Source: Rhizaria sp. SCN 62-66 (Eukaryota; Rhizaria, unplaced). Taken from it: a DNA stretch of 24,329 bases. Location: contig MEDY01000421.1 in assembly GCA_001724265.1 (NCBI GenBank), positions 1 through 24,329 of the forward strand, read 5' to 3'. The translations under genes were made by a program, and so were the position numbers. Shown here one piece after another: positions 1 to 10,082 of this stretch (positions are counted from its first letter, which is position 1; every line of letters starts with the position of its first letter). The notes under the pieces were generated by a model. It was given only the letters and a program-made list of their open reading frames with translations. It was not told the origin of the DNA and did no database searches.

Positions 1-80
1 TTATGTGATAGTTCATTTTTGTTCGTGTGAGTTGTGATGACTTATGTGATAGTTCATTTTTGTTCGTGTGAGTTATAGTC
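1..80. repeat. 41-bp tandem direct repeat, two copies
   Basis: Two head-to-tail copies with a 41-base period start at 1 and 42. The first 33 bases of each copy are identical and the copies diverge only near the ends. The first copy is at the window edge, so the array may continue to the left. No coding potential is seen. Confidence 0.9.
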
Positions 81-487
81 CGCTCCCCCCCATACTACTA
101 CTCTACACAACAGAAATAACGTTGATGGCGACAATTAGTTCAAGTAAGATTAACAATAGAGCACACGGTGGTGACGCAAACAAACAACATATTTTGCTTT
201 GTTATTGATGCTTGCGTCGCTAAAGGCAATAACAGACACATTAAGTACGTCCATCAAGATATAATACACACATAGACACAGAAGGAAGGAGGGGGGAAGC
301 TATTAACACACATATATCCAAGGCCACAAATATATTGCATGACCAAGAGTTGTCGTAAAAAAATCATATTCTGGTTACTTGTCCAGCAATCTTGAGTTCG
401 ATACACAAATGCACAAAGCATGTTTCGAACAGCAATTGCGACAAAAGCCACGTTTCCAGTCAAAAACACACACATTCACCGGAGCCC
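81..487. other. AT-rich intergenic spacer downstream of the ATP-grasp gene
   Basis: About 400 bases with many stops on both strands and only short ORFs that resemble nothing. It lies 3' of the minus-strand ATP-grasp gene and should include its 3' UTR. I saw no clear AATAAA on the minus strand, no RNA gene and no mobile element. Confidence 0.6.
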
Positions 488-3400
488 TTACTTGCGCTTG
501 TTCTTGGTGCAGGGCTCGATCTGCCAGCGCAGCATGCCGGCCAGGCGGAAGAGGTTTTCCTGAGCCTCCTCGGCGGTGTCGCCACCGGCAACCAGCCAGC
601 CCAGGAAGTCAAAGCCCTCGGGCGGGACCACGCAGGTCTTGTTCTCGCCCTCCTGGATGATTTAACAGCGCGGAATTGGGAGGATATAACACATGGGAGA
701 GGTGATGTGAGGTGAAACAAAGATATACGACACATAATCATCGATATATATATCTCTTCGAGATACATCACTTTGGCTCAATCGAAAAAACAACAACATT
801 AAGTTCATTTCACAAACTCAATATCACACAATAAAATACCACTTTTAACACGGAAAATCACTTTTGTTAACTAGTTGACGAAGTTACGTACGTTGTACCA
901 CATGCCGGAACTGATGTACGCGGGGTCGTTCAGCGCCTCGGCCGGCATGTGCAGCACCTTAATCACGCCCGTGACGGCGGGCACGAAGTTGATCGAGCTG
1001 ACGAATCGGTACCGCCGCGCGGGTCCCGGCGGCAGCGTCGCCGTGGGCCGGCCAAGCCCGCAGGCGTCGCCCGCGGCCCGCGCCAGCGCCAGCAGCGACG
1101 CCAGACTCTCGGCCTGCGCGGCGGCGGCGGCGGCGGCGGTGGGCGCGGCGGGCGCGGCGGCCCCGGACGCGGCGGGCGCGGCCGAGGCGGCGAGGCCTGA
1201 GCTGAGGGCCAGCAGCTTGGGGCAGGGCAGCGCCAGGTGGAGCGGCGCGCTCACGGGCGTCTCGGCGGCGAGCTTGGCGAACGCGGGGGCCGCGGGCGTG
1301 ACGTCGCTCAGCACGTACACGTAGTCAGCAGCCTTCTCGCAAGAGCTCTCGGCGCTCGCGGCCGCGGTGACGTGCTTGGCGGCGTGGGCGTACCGCTGGC
1401 CGAGGTACTGGGACCACGACACGGCGCGGCCCGGAATGGGCAGGCCCTCCTTCGTAAACACACTTGAGTTGTTATCAGCGGTCGCGGAGACGGCCTCGGC
1501 GGCGGCGGCGACGGCGGCGGCGGCAGCGGCGGCGGTGGGCTCAGGAGCGGGCAGCAGCACCGCGGCGGCGTACTCGGCGTCGGGGTCCACCGCGACAACA
1601 CTCTTCAAAGCCTCCGCCTCCACCTCAGCCTCCGCAGTGTTGGCCGTTGATGCCGCTGACGCTGCTGCTGCGTTGTCGTGTCTGTGGGCGTGAGCGTTCG
1701 CGAGCGCGGCAGCGCGGGCCCCGGCCTCTGCGCCGGCTTCCGGCGGGTACGAGGCGCGCGTCTGCGGGTCGCAGAGCGCGAGGCCGCCCGGTACGCGGTC
1801 CCAGCCCAGACGGTTCATGTACTCGCCCTCGGGCAGCAGGGTCACGTAGTTCGGGAGCTCAATGCCGCAGGCGACCTTGATGGCCGCGATGCCCATGTCG
1901 ACGCCGCTGACTGTGGCAACCAGGCAGTCGACCTCGCTGCCGCCCACGCGCTGGTTCACCTCGATCGGCATGGCGCAGAAGCCTGGGCCCGCCAGACCGG
2001 CCGCCTACAAGCGTAAGCGCAGGCGTGAGGAAGTTAGGGAAATGTTGGGATATGCAGTGTGGTAAGTGAGAAATGATTTAAAACATCTAGTAATACTATT
2101 AAAAACACATGCTAAACCTAAATACAAAATGGCTAACTTGAAAAGCGGGGGAGTTGATGAATTCTATATCAGTTCCTGAGCTTCATCAATTTCGTTGATT
2201 TGAAGTTTTAAGTCTCTCGATATACGTACCTGGAACGCGGGGTCCTGCTCGGCCCACTGCATATTCCTCGCCATCATGCCCTCGAAGTGGACCGCGCCCG
2301 AGATGTCCTCGCCGAAAGCCCGGAGGAAGCGCGCGCCCAGGACGCGTGCGGCGATCTGTTCGCGGAGCGGGAAGTGGGCCGGGACCAGACCTCCGGCCTC
2401 CATGAAATACTGCCCGTGGCCGGCCGTGGGGTAGTTGTAGTTGACGCTGATGAGCTTGGGCACGCCGCGCTGGATGACCATGTCCAGGTCGAACTCGTGC
2501 CCAAGAATCAGCTCCTCCAGCATGAAGGCCGAGTCCAGGTGGGACAGCCCCCAGTGGCGCCAGGCGTTGAGCAGCACAGAGGTCGGCGGAGACTGCGGCC
2601 CAGTCGTAGCAGCAGCCGCAGTCGCGGGAGACTCGGGCGCCACCACCGCAGCAGCGATCGTGGCACTGTTCGAGTTAGAGCTGGTGCAGATGTTGCTGCT
2701 GTTGTTGAGAGAGGCGCAGGTGACGTTGCCGGCCGCGGAGACGAAGGGCGAGGAGTTGACTTCGTCGCACTGTTGCGCGAAGAGAGTCATGACCTCGACC
2801 AGCTCGCTGAACGTGGCGACTTTGCGGACGAAGTTGGACCCTGCGCCCGACAACGGCTTGACCACGAGAGGGTACTGAAGCCCGCGCGCCGCTAGAGCGG
2901 CCGCCGCGGAGGCGTAGTAGGCCCCCCACTCGGCATCAGTACCCGTGTGCGGGTTCGGGGCAGCGAGCCGGCTCCGGACCGCCGCGGCCTCCGCAGCCTC
3001 CGCATCCACAGTCTCCGCATCCGCAGTATCATCAGTGACAGTACTCTGATGTGTCGCAGCCTTGGCCTCAGCAGCCTCTGCGACGTTGAGGATGGCGTCG
3101 AGGCGGCCACGCGCCAGGTCCGAGATGCGGAAGCGCAGCGAGCGCGGCTGCGGGATGCCCGCCGCGGCGCACCGCTCGCGCATGCGGAGCTTGTTGCGGA
3201 CCAGGTTGACAGTGCTGAGCGGTGTTGTCGGCAAGTTCAGCGCCTCGGCCAGTGACGCAGCAGTGGTAAGGGCGAACTCGTCGAAGCAGACGACGCCCGC
3301 AAAGCCCGGGAAGGCGGCGGGCTGTCTCGCGAGCCAGGCGCGGACGGCGGCGAGGCAGCTCGCAACGTCGGCCGTGTCCTCGAGGATCCAGTCCGCCGCA

Positions 3401-4101
3401 ACAGGCTCGCAGAAGGGGACGCGCGTCGGGTGCAGGAAGACGAGCTTGGCACCGTAGCCGCCACGCGAGGGCAGGTGCGGCGCCGGGTGGATGCCGTAGG
3501 AGAAGGGACACGCCGGGGACGGCGTCGCGCGATCTAGGGGGCGAATGAGTGGGCGTCGATAGCGAGGGATGCAATGAGGACATTGTGGAAGTGTGATGAG
3601 TGCGGATCTTTAAGAAGTGCGATTCGACAAGAATATAACCGCTTAAAAGGAAAATAAATACAATATATAGATAAAACACATATTGAAAAACGCAAATGCA
3701 GAGAATGGAACTAAAGCGCGGAGACCACGGCCCCCAGTGCACGGTTTTAGGGGATTGGGTTGTGGTGATGTGCAGCGCTGACGTGACTAGGACAGGCGAC
3801 AGTGACAGGTGGGACGTACCGGCGGGCTCAGCCCAGGCCCCCGTGGAGGTGACGCGCTCGTAGATCGGCAGGCGGTGCATGCCGCTCGTGCGGCAGACCT
3901 GTGGGAAGTGACACAGTGAACATAAGGAACAGATAGAAACGGTGAGGGCAGGGGGAGCGAAACTGGCGATGCGGCGACCACGTGGCACAGGCGGAGGCAC
4001 TTAAGATTAGGGACTCGCGAAGGTCCTTCGAGAAAGTAAAAAATATAACATAGACGTACCAAAATATATTTTCCGCGCAGGCAGTTTTCGTCGTCGTTCA
4101 T
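488..4101 (-). CDS. ATP-grasp carboxylate-amine ligase-like protein, five exons, 900 aa
   Basis: Exons 4060-4101, 3820-3898, 2230-3533, 892-2004 and 488-652 join to 2703 nt ending in TAA. The first strand and pre-ATP-grasp region read KYILVCRTSGMHRLPIYE (residues 11-28) across the first junction. The ATP-grasp core follows: the Lys strand VVKP (264-267) with glycine-rich loop SGAGSNF (269-275), the acidic strand MLEELILGHEFDLD (378-391), and the metal-binding PIEVNQRVGG (488-497) just after the third junction. The C-terminal block GFDFLGWLVAGGDTAEEA is in the last exon. ATP-grasp enzymes of this kind activate a carboxylate as acyl-phosphate and join it to an amine (D-Ala-D-Ala ligase, carnosine synthase and biotin carboxylase relatives). 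The substrate cannot be told. Ala/Asp- and Ser/Asn-rich inserts near 194-240, 308-361 and about 555-815 roughly double the usual length of 400-450 residues. Splice phases (0, 1, 0, 0) fix the 14-codon first exon and its start. Confidence 0.9.
653..891 (-). other. Intron 4 of the ATP-grasp gene, 239 bp, phase 0
   Basis: Donor GTACGT follows the codons for Trp-Tyr-Asn. The acceptor is AATCATCCAG. Splicing joins SGMWYN to EGENKTCVVPPEG, restoring the C-terminal ATP-grasp block. Reading on instead would stop after four codons. Confidence 0.88.
2005..2229 (-). other. Intron 3 of the ATP-grasp gene, 225 bp, phase 0
   Basis: Donor GTACGT follows the codon for Gln475. The acceptor is ACGCTTGTAG. Splicing places GPGFCAMPIEVNQRVGG directly after the preceding ATP-grasp strand, as expected for the family. 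A CTAAC-like branch site lies about 30 bases before the acceptor. Confidence 0.93.
3534..3819 (-). other. Intron 2 of the ATP-grasp gene, 286 bp, phase 1
   Basis: Donor GTACGT splits an Asp codon (G then AT). The acceptor is pyrimidine-rich, ending CGCCCCCTAG. The interior is AT-rich with stops in all frames. Confidence 0.9.
3899..4059 (-). other. Intron 1 of the ATP-grasp gene, 161 bp, phase 0
   Basis: Donor GTACGT follows the codon for Leu14. The acceptor is CTTCCCACAG. Joining gives KYIL followed by VCRTSGMHRLPIYE, a sensible first strand and loop. Confidence 0.9.
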
Positions 4102-4482
4102 GATCAGAAACGGTCTTGAAATTGCAACTGAAATCAGCGCCTAGTTGCCTCATCTCCGCCCACGTCGCCGCCATGCGTCCAGCGTCGGACCGAGGGCTCC
4201 GCACATCAATCCGGATCGGACCCTAAACGTCCGTCAATAGGGAAACTGACGTGACATCGGATAATAATCTACTGCGGTGATTATACTACAGCAATTATTT
4301 TTGCTCCAGCACATTGCTACCACCCCACACGCCCCTTTCCCAATGGTCCGTCCACTCGCTCTACCTCATCTAAGTCTGCTTTCATCGCTCTCTTACCACA
4401 ATATCACTCGCATATCATATTCAAACTGACTGTTTTCTCATTGCATCTCTACTTTGCTTTATACCACCGCTTATAGACGTCT
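4102..4482. promoter_or_regulatory. Divergent intergenic region between the ATP-grasp and epimerase genes
   Basis: 381 bases lie between the two start codons, so both promoters and 5' UTRs must be here. The middle is AT-rich (about 4260-4310) and a TTTATA-like stretch lies about 25 bases upstream of the epimerase ATG. No established core element can be assigned with confidence. Confidence 0.5.
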
Positions 4483-7422
4483 ATGCAGCCTCGCCAGGCG
4501 CTGATAATCGGCGGCACCGGCTTCATCTCGACCTTCGCGGTGGAGCACCTGGCCGCTGCCGGCTACGCCGTCACCATCATCACGCGCGGCAACAAGCCCG
4601 ACGTGCACGGGCCCCGCGTCGCGGCCAGGCTTTGCGGCGACCGCGAGGACCCCGAGGCCTTCGGCGCACTGCTCCGTTCCTCTCTCACTCTCTCTCTCCA
4701 ACAACAACAACAGAAGCAGAAGCAGGCAGAGCCACATACTTAGCAGCAGCAGCAGCAGTATTGCGCATCTGCGAGCGACGCTAATGCCACCACCGACGCT
4801 GTCACGGCGGGCAAGTGGGACGTCGTGGTCGACTTCATCTGCTACGAGCCCGCGGAGGCAGTCGTCACCGCATCCGCTCTCACCGGCCGTACCCGCTGCT
4901 TCGTCTTCATCACCACAGACTCCGTCTACGAGGTCTGCGCGCCACCGCCCGCGCTCGCGGCCGCGGGCTTCGCGGGCCGCGGCGAGCACTGGGACCGGCT
5001 GCTGCCGCTGCCCGCGCGCGCGCTGCGCAAGATGGACGCCTACGGACACAGCAAGTGGTTGTGCGAGCGCGTATTTAAGCTCGCCAGCGGGCCGCGCTTT
5101 CCCTACGTCGGACTGCGCCTGCCCGATGTCATGGGCGAGCGCGAGGCGCCCCGCTCGCGGCTGTTCCAGCTGCAGGCGCGCACGATGCTGGGGCTGCCGG
5201 TGTTTCTGCACAAAGACAAGCAGTTCGTCGGCACGGGCGCTGCGGACAAAAAGCTGTCGTTCGTCTACGCCGGCGACGTCGCCGCGGCGGCGGTCGCGGC
5301 GGCGGCGGCGGCGGCGGCGGCGGAGAAGCTGCCGCACGTGGCCGCGGCGGCGGCGGCGGCGGTCGCGGCGCACGGGTACTGGGTCGACGCCTCCCTGCTT
5401 GCAGCCTCAGCGTCACCGGCAGCGATGACCACTCTTGCTGAGACTGCAACGCAGGCCGCAGCTGCAACTGAGACCGAGTTGGATGGCGCAAGTAGCGCGA
5501 ATAGCAGCAACATCAGTGCAATTGTGGCCAGCGACCCTGACCTGAACTGCTACGGCGGCCTCAGCGGCTTCCGTCCTCTTCCGTCCGATGCGACTGGGAC
5601 TGGGACTGGGTCGCTTTTGTCTGTTGCGGCCAGCGACGCCTCGCCTTCGTCCGCCGCCGCCGCGCTGCGCTCAGTCGCCCTCTCTGCAGCCGCCGCTGCG
5701 ACCGCGCGTCATAACGCGACCGCGGACAGCAACGACCGTAGCGCGAGCGTCAGCAACATCACGCTCCACACTGGCTCTAGCTCTAGCTCCGGCTCTAGTA
5801 GTAATCCTGCTCGGAGTAATCCTTCTGCTCTTGACGCCGAGGCCGAGGCCGAGGCCGCGGCGCTGTGGCCGCTGCTGCTGGGGCACGCCCTGAACCTGGC
5901 TTCTCACGAGCAGCCTTCGCTGCGAGAGCTCGTCACCCTGCTGGCGCGCGCAGTCGGCGTGGCGCAGCCTAACTTCTTCTCCACGCAGGAGGAGAGGCTT
6001 GCACTCATCACGAAGCCGCTGGATAGCAGCAGTGCCGACTGCGGCGCAGCCAAGGCTAGCGAGATGACCGACGCTGCTGCACATACATACAACAATGCTG
6101 CGCCGGCGACCGGTGGCGCGAGGTCCTACTCGCAGCTGGCCTACGAGTCGATGCTCGCGATGCCCGTCTCCACCTGCACCGGTATGCCGCCGCACTACCA
6201 CTCCCACGTCACGCTTGCTACCAATCTCGGCCTCGGCGGCAACGGCGACAACGGCGGGGGGTCCGTGCGGAAGTTAGGCCACCCGCAGGCGCAGTGCAGC
6301 CGCCGCCGCGTCATCACACACAACGAGCTGTTCTCTCTCTTCTACAAGCCCGATCCCGCCGTCGCGGCGGCAGCGCGCGCCGCCGAAGCCGAAGCTGCGG
6401 CGGCCGCGGTGGCGGCCACTGGCACCCCAGGCGCCGGAGCAGCCGCTTGGGCCGTGGCAGTGCGGTCCGCCGCGGCTGCTGCTGCCGCGGCTGCTGCTAG
6501 TCCTGCAGGTTCTAGCACGATGAGTAGCGGCGTGGGCATTCTATCGTCCGTGGTTAGCCCGATTGTCGACCCGCTCCTGATCCAGCAGCAGCAACAAGAA
6601 GGAGAGTGCGACCGCGCCTGCGCCCGCGCCTGTGGCCGTGAGTGGGCCGCCTACCAGAGCCCCGAAGCCGTGGTAGCGGCCCGGGCGGGCCTCTGCAAGG
6701 CCGCCGAGGCCACCGACTCGACGTCGTCCTCGGACTCGGACTCGCAGTCGCCCTCGTCGTCCGACTCGGACTCGGATTCCAGCTCTGACGCGAGCTCTGA
6801 GTCGGAGGCGGAGTCTAAGGATGGTCGGTCTAAGGGCCAGGACGGTGCTTACACGATCACTGAGAAGGACGCGTTCATTGAGCTGTTCACCACCCATTGC
6901 TCCTTCCCCTCGCCTTTTACTATGGACAACAACAACAACAGTGACAACGACGCTGATAAAGCCCGCGCCTCCGCCCTCTCCGCCCTGAGCCCGCGCGCGC
7001 TGCTGCGGCCGCTGTGCGCCCGGGAGGAAGACGACGAGTACACGTACCTGCCCTCGACCGAGCAAGGCGCCATCACGCCCGCGCGCGCCGCGGCGCTGCT
7101 GCCGCTGCGCTGGGCGCCGACTCCCGTGCTACTGTGGTCTGGCCGCGCCGCGCGCTGGTTTCTGCGCGCCGCGCAGTGCGGCGTCGTGCGCACCGACGCA
7201 GTCAGGCGCGTGCGCCGCGTGCGGGACCGCGCGCACAGGGCGCAGCGGCGCGCGACCAGGCTCGCCGCGGCAGCTGCGGCTGCTGCGAGTGCGCGTGCGA
7301 ATGCTAAAGGCAGTGCTGTGAACGGAGTTAAGATGGACGACGGGGATAAGGCTGATAACGAGGACAATGACGTTAAGAACGCAAATAGTAGTAGCAGCAT
7401 CAAAAAGACTCGGAGGGCGTAA
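4483..7422 (+). CDS. NAD-dependent epimerase/dehydratase family (extended SDR) protein, with one in-frame TAG, 979 aa
   Basis: The N-terminal Rossmann motif GGTGFIS (residues 10-16) binds the dinucleotide. It is followed by TIITRGNKP and a GDREDP motif, as in the isoflavone-reductase/CSP41-like branch of extended SDRs. Codon 87 is TAG. The same frame then continues with WDVVVDFICYE, the expected next strand, TTDSVYE (144-150), and the catalytic pair Tyr187/Lys191 in YGHSK. LRLPDVMGERE and the LSFVYAGDVA segment follow. Downstream blocks (NLASHEQPSLRELVTLLARA, and ITPARAAALLPLRWAPTPVL near the C-terminus) match the substrate-binding half. Between them lie Ala-, Ser- and Asp/Ser-rich inserts, so the protein is nearly three times the usual 330-350 residues. 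No intron is needed. It ends in TAA. The substrate is unknown. If TAG is a real stop, the product is an 86-residue fragment lacking the active site. Confidence 0.85.
4741..4743 (+). other. In-frame TAG codon in the epimerase gene, probably read as Gln
   Basis: TAG is followed directly by five CAG codons and preceded by a CAA/CAG-rich stretch. Frame and family homology continue on both sides. The nearest upstream GT (4676) paired with this TAG would remove 68 bases and break the frame. Confidence 0.75.
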
Positions 7423-7503
7423 ATAGGTGAGTAAGAGTTTGAATATGCAATAAGAATTAAATGTGATCTGTTGTCTTCTCCTGTCTGTAATCCTGAAGAC
7501 AAC

Positions 7504-7536
7504 AATAAATTGGGTTCGCTTTTAAGAGCGAATAAA
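7504..7536 (+). terminator. Possible polyadenylation signals of the epimerase gene
   Basis: Two AATAAA hexamers, at 7504-7509 and 7531-7536, lie 82 and 109 bases after the TAA stop. The location and motif suit cleavage and polyadenylation, but whether this organism uses the AATAAA hexamer is unknown. Confidence 0.4.
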
Positions 7537-7864
7537 ATGAACTTATTAATAGAGCAGATAGTAAAATAGGGGGGTATTTTTGGTGTGATAGATATGTATT
7601 GCAAAATTTGCGTGTTTATTTTTGTACACGAAGTTCGATTATCATTAATCTCATCGTTACCAACTGTCTCTCTCGTTTAAGCGGGATCGTGCATGGTGTT
7701 GTGTGCGTTCAGAGGGGACTTTCAAGCCGACTTTGCAAGTACAGGTTGACCGCTATCGTGTCTAGACTTGATTTAACATCCCCTCGATATCGTAACACAC
7801 ACAGACGCAAACATACAGCAGATACTGCTTAAACATATCGAAAAAGAGGAACTAGTAACAAAAA

Positions 7865-7886
7865 ACGCTCTGGCAACGCTCTGGCA
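7865..7886. repeat. Perfect 11-bp tandem duplication
   Basis: ACGCTCTGGCA occurs twice head to tail at 7865-7875 and 7876-7886, in the 3' flank of the legumain gene. Confidence 0.9.
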
Positions 7887-7991
7887 CTTACCAACTGATG
7901 GCGTTGCTAAGGCGCCTCACATCATGACTCACCCACACTCTCAAGCAAAGCGAGAACAGTCACAAAACAGGAACAAGACGCTTCTGCGCGC

Positions 7992-9338
7992 TTAGAAGAA
8001 GGACTTGGAGCAGACGGAGCGGAGCTTGCTCATGACGACCTCAGTGCGGTCCTCATTGGCAGCCTTGTTCATCATGCACACGTTCTGGATGACGCGGCCG
8101 TAGCGGAGCGAGTAGTCGGTGAACTTGCACTCGCCGGTGGTGGTGGAGAGGAAGTTGTAGGCCTCCTCGCAGCACTTGCCGCACTCGACGGCGGGCGCGA
8201 CCTCGACGGTGGCGGCCTTGAGCGAGTTGGAAGCACCGAGAATCGAGTTGGAGAGCTGGCGGAAGCGCATGTCAGCCGAGAGGCGGGACTGCATCTCCTT
8301 GACGAGCTCGAGGCCGGTCTCGAAGCGCTCCTCCTCGTCGACGGTCTTGTCCATGTAGAGGTTGTAGAGGTACGAGAGCTGGATGTCGCGCGAGTCGATG
8401 GAGGTGGTGGTCATCGCGAGGAGCTGGTCATTGAGCGAGGGGACGGTGCCAGCAGGAAGGGCGTGGCCGGGCTCGGCGAGGAAGTCCTTGAGCTTGAGGT
8501 TGGCGAAGGAGAGGTCGCCGAACTGCTGCACGTGCGAGCCCTTGACCTGCTTCTTGAGGTACTCGTAGTTGGCCTGCAGGGTCTGGTCGTAACCGCCGGG
8601 CGCGTCGACGGACTCGAGGAAGGAGATCGAGTACTCATCGCCGAGGCAGGAGCGGATGTTGGTGCCGCGGACGGCGTCCTGGGGAGGGCAGTAGAAGCCC
8701 CACGAGGACTCAACGGAGTTGGCGGCGGTGGTGGCGTAGATGCGGTAGTCATCGGTGAGCCAGCCGTCGAACATGGAGCCGGACTCGCAGGCCTCGAGGT
8801 AGAAGACGAGCTTGCCGAACTGCTTGTTGGCCGACATGTTGATCAGCGTGTTCTTGAGCGCGCCGACCGTGAGCACGGGGCCGTAGGGCATGGCGATGAG
8901 GCCGGGGGAGCCGTGGTCGGAGTAGAAGATGAAGACGTTGTCGTTGGGGCCGGACTTGACGACCTTGGAGCGGGGCAGCGCGGTCGAGTTGCCGGAGATG
9001 ACGTTGAGGAAGTTCTCCGCAGTCACGTCCTTGCCCTGGTAGTCGATGGGGAGGCCCTTCCAGACGTCGCCGCCGGCCTCGGTGGTGGGCTTGTTGTACA
9101 CCTCGCCCTGGAAGGGGTTCTGGCGGTGGTTCGCGATGTCGTTGGCGACCATGACGACGATGCGCTCGTCGGGCACGCCACCGGCCTTGAGCAGGCGGTA
9201 CGCGTGGGCGACGTCACTCTGGTGGCGGTAGTTGGAGTAGGTGTCGCTGCCGGCAATGAGGACAGCCCAGTTGTCGGCGGTGGCGAAGGCGGCCAGGGTG
9301 GCGAGCACCGCGGCGAGAAGAGCGAGAGCGAACTTCAT
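7992..9338 (-). CDS. Legumain-like asparaginyl endopeptidase (peptidase C13), 448 aa
   Basis: This is a full-length, intronless family member. Residues 1-21 form a hydrophobic, Ala/Leu-rich signal peptide. Mature sequence begins around Asp22 with NWAVLIAGSDTYSNYRHQSD, the conserved first strand and helix of C13 proteases. The catalytic His142 is in YSDHGSPG and the catalytic Cys184 in LEACESGSMF. SSWGFYCPP and the Cys-containing C-terminal region (about 395-445) match the inhibitory prodomain of legumains, which is removed on acid activation. The family cleaves after Asn, and sometimes Asp, in lysosomes or vacuoles. The gene ends in TAA. Unlike its neighbours it has no Ala-rich inserts and is of normal family length. 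The long antisense ORF over it is a shadow. Identity is very secure; physiological substrates are not known. Confidence 0.97.
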   Translation of the reverse strand: MKFALALLAAVLATLAAFATADNWAVLIAGSDTYSNYRHQSDVAHAYRLLKAGGVPDERIVVMVANDIANHRQNPFQGEVYNKPTTEAGGDVWKGLPIDYQGKDVTAENFLNVISGNSTALPRSKVVKSGPNDNVFIFYSDHGSPGLIAMPYGPVLTVGALKNTLINMSANKQFGKLVFYLEACESGSMFDGWLTDDYRIYATTAANSVESSWGFYCPPQDAVRGTNIRSCLGDEYSISFLESVDAPGGYDQTLQANYEYLKKQVKGSHVQQFGDLSFANLKLKDFLAEPGHALPAGTVPSLNDQLLAMTTTSIDSRDIQLSYLYNLYMDKTVDEEERFETGLELVKEMQSRLSADMRFRQLSNSILGASNSLKAATVEVAPAVECGKCCEEAYNFLSTTTGECKFTDYSLRYGRVIQNVCMMNKAANEDRTEVVMSKLRSVCSKSFF

Positions 9339-10082
9339 CTATAATGGCAACCGAGTTGTTGTACGTGTCGTTATTAAGCAGTGGGATAAAAAAACAGCAT
9401 CAAAGGCGTGCGGAGACGGCGAGTTGCAACAACATGACAGCGGGATGGTGACAAAAGTTGATTATGTCAAAGAGGAGCGTGGTCGACGGGAGACGTCGAC
9501 ACGGAGGGTATTTCAGAAACGGAGAGAAAAATAGCAAAAATAGCAAAAATTAATTCATGAGATTTGCCTCGTAAATGCGGAGTTTCATCAAGGTGAAGTA
9601 TGTCCTGAATTGAGACGTGTGTGGAGATGCAAGAGGGTTTACAGACGTTCGCTGCAACGGGTGGGCGAAGACGTCGACGGGAGCAACTAGATACGCCTTG
9701 AAAAACGCGCTTGAAGCCAGGCCGCCGAGATATCATAAATAATATAATAGAGTATTTGCAGTCAGCAGTCCGAATAATAAACAAGCAGTCGCAAGCATGA
9801 TTCCCAGCGGGCAGATAAACGATGAAAGATTGGTCCCAAGGAGGGGGCTCTCGGTGGGGTTTCTGGCTGCATGAAAGTGAGGCCGGGGGACACGCTGCGC
9901 TGCTCACGGTCACATGCTCGACAACCACAAACGGGTCTCGAATGTCCGTTCACGCATCGCTTCATCTCATAATAATGACTTGAAGATATATAATTAAAGG
10001 ATTTTAACTTACGCATTATTTAATATACTAATTTGCTATCCATTCTTCTTTTAACGGATTCTTCGCTGTGTATATCGCAGAA
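9339..10082. promoter_or_regulatory. Divergent intergenic region between the legumain and ankyrin genes
   Basis: 744 bases lie between two outward-facing start codons, so both promoters should be here. The part next to the ankyrin gene (about 9970-10060) is strongly AT-rich. GTCGACGGGAG occurs twice (9482-9492 and 9673-9683), and an AAAAATAGC repeat occurs near 9527-9550. ORFs here look like noise. No core promoter element can be assigned. Confidence 0.5.

Larger units (their letters stand above)
7423..7991. other. Convergent intergenic region between the epimerase and legumain genes
   Basis: 569 AT-rich bases hold the two 3' UTRs. ORFs here are short and unlike known proteins. AATAAA motifs occur on the plus strand, and an 11-base tandem duplication lies near the legumain end. 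I see no RNA gene. Confidence 0.6.

Noticed and set aside
254-475. 73-aa minus-strand ORF near the left end
   Set aside because: AT-rich spacer sequence with no recognisable motif, lying in the 3' flank of the ATP-grasp gene.
3068-4000. 310-aa minus-strand ORF covering part of the ATP-grasp gene
   Set aside because: It reads through intron 2 and continues in the wrong frame. Only its VCRTSGMHRLPIYE part is a real exon.
4676-4743. A small intron removing the TAG from the epimerase gene
   Set aside because: Length of 68 bases breaks the frame, and the donor (GTTCCT) is unlike the GTACGT/GTAAGC donors used here.
4471-5373. 300-aa minus-strand ORF opposite the epimerase gene
   Set aside because: Arg-rich antisense shadow; the plus strand holds the Rossmann and YxxxK motifs.
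8463-9344. 293-aa plus-strand ORF over the legumain gene
   Set aside because: Antisense shadow of a GC-rich gene. The minus strand encodes a complete peptidase C13 with its catalytic residues.
9482-9683. Repeated GTCGACGGGAG as a regulatory element
   Set aside because: Only two 11-base copies in a divergent spacer. This could be chance, and no known factor is implied.
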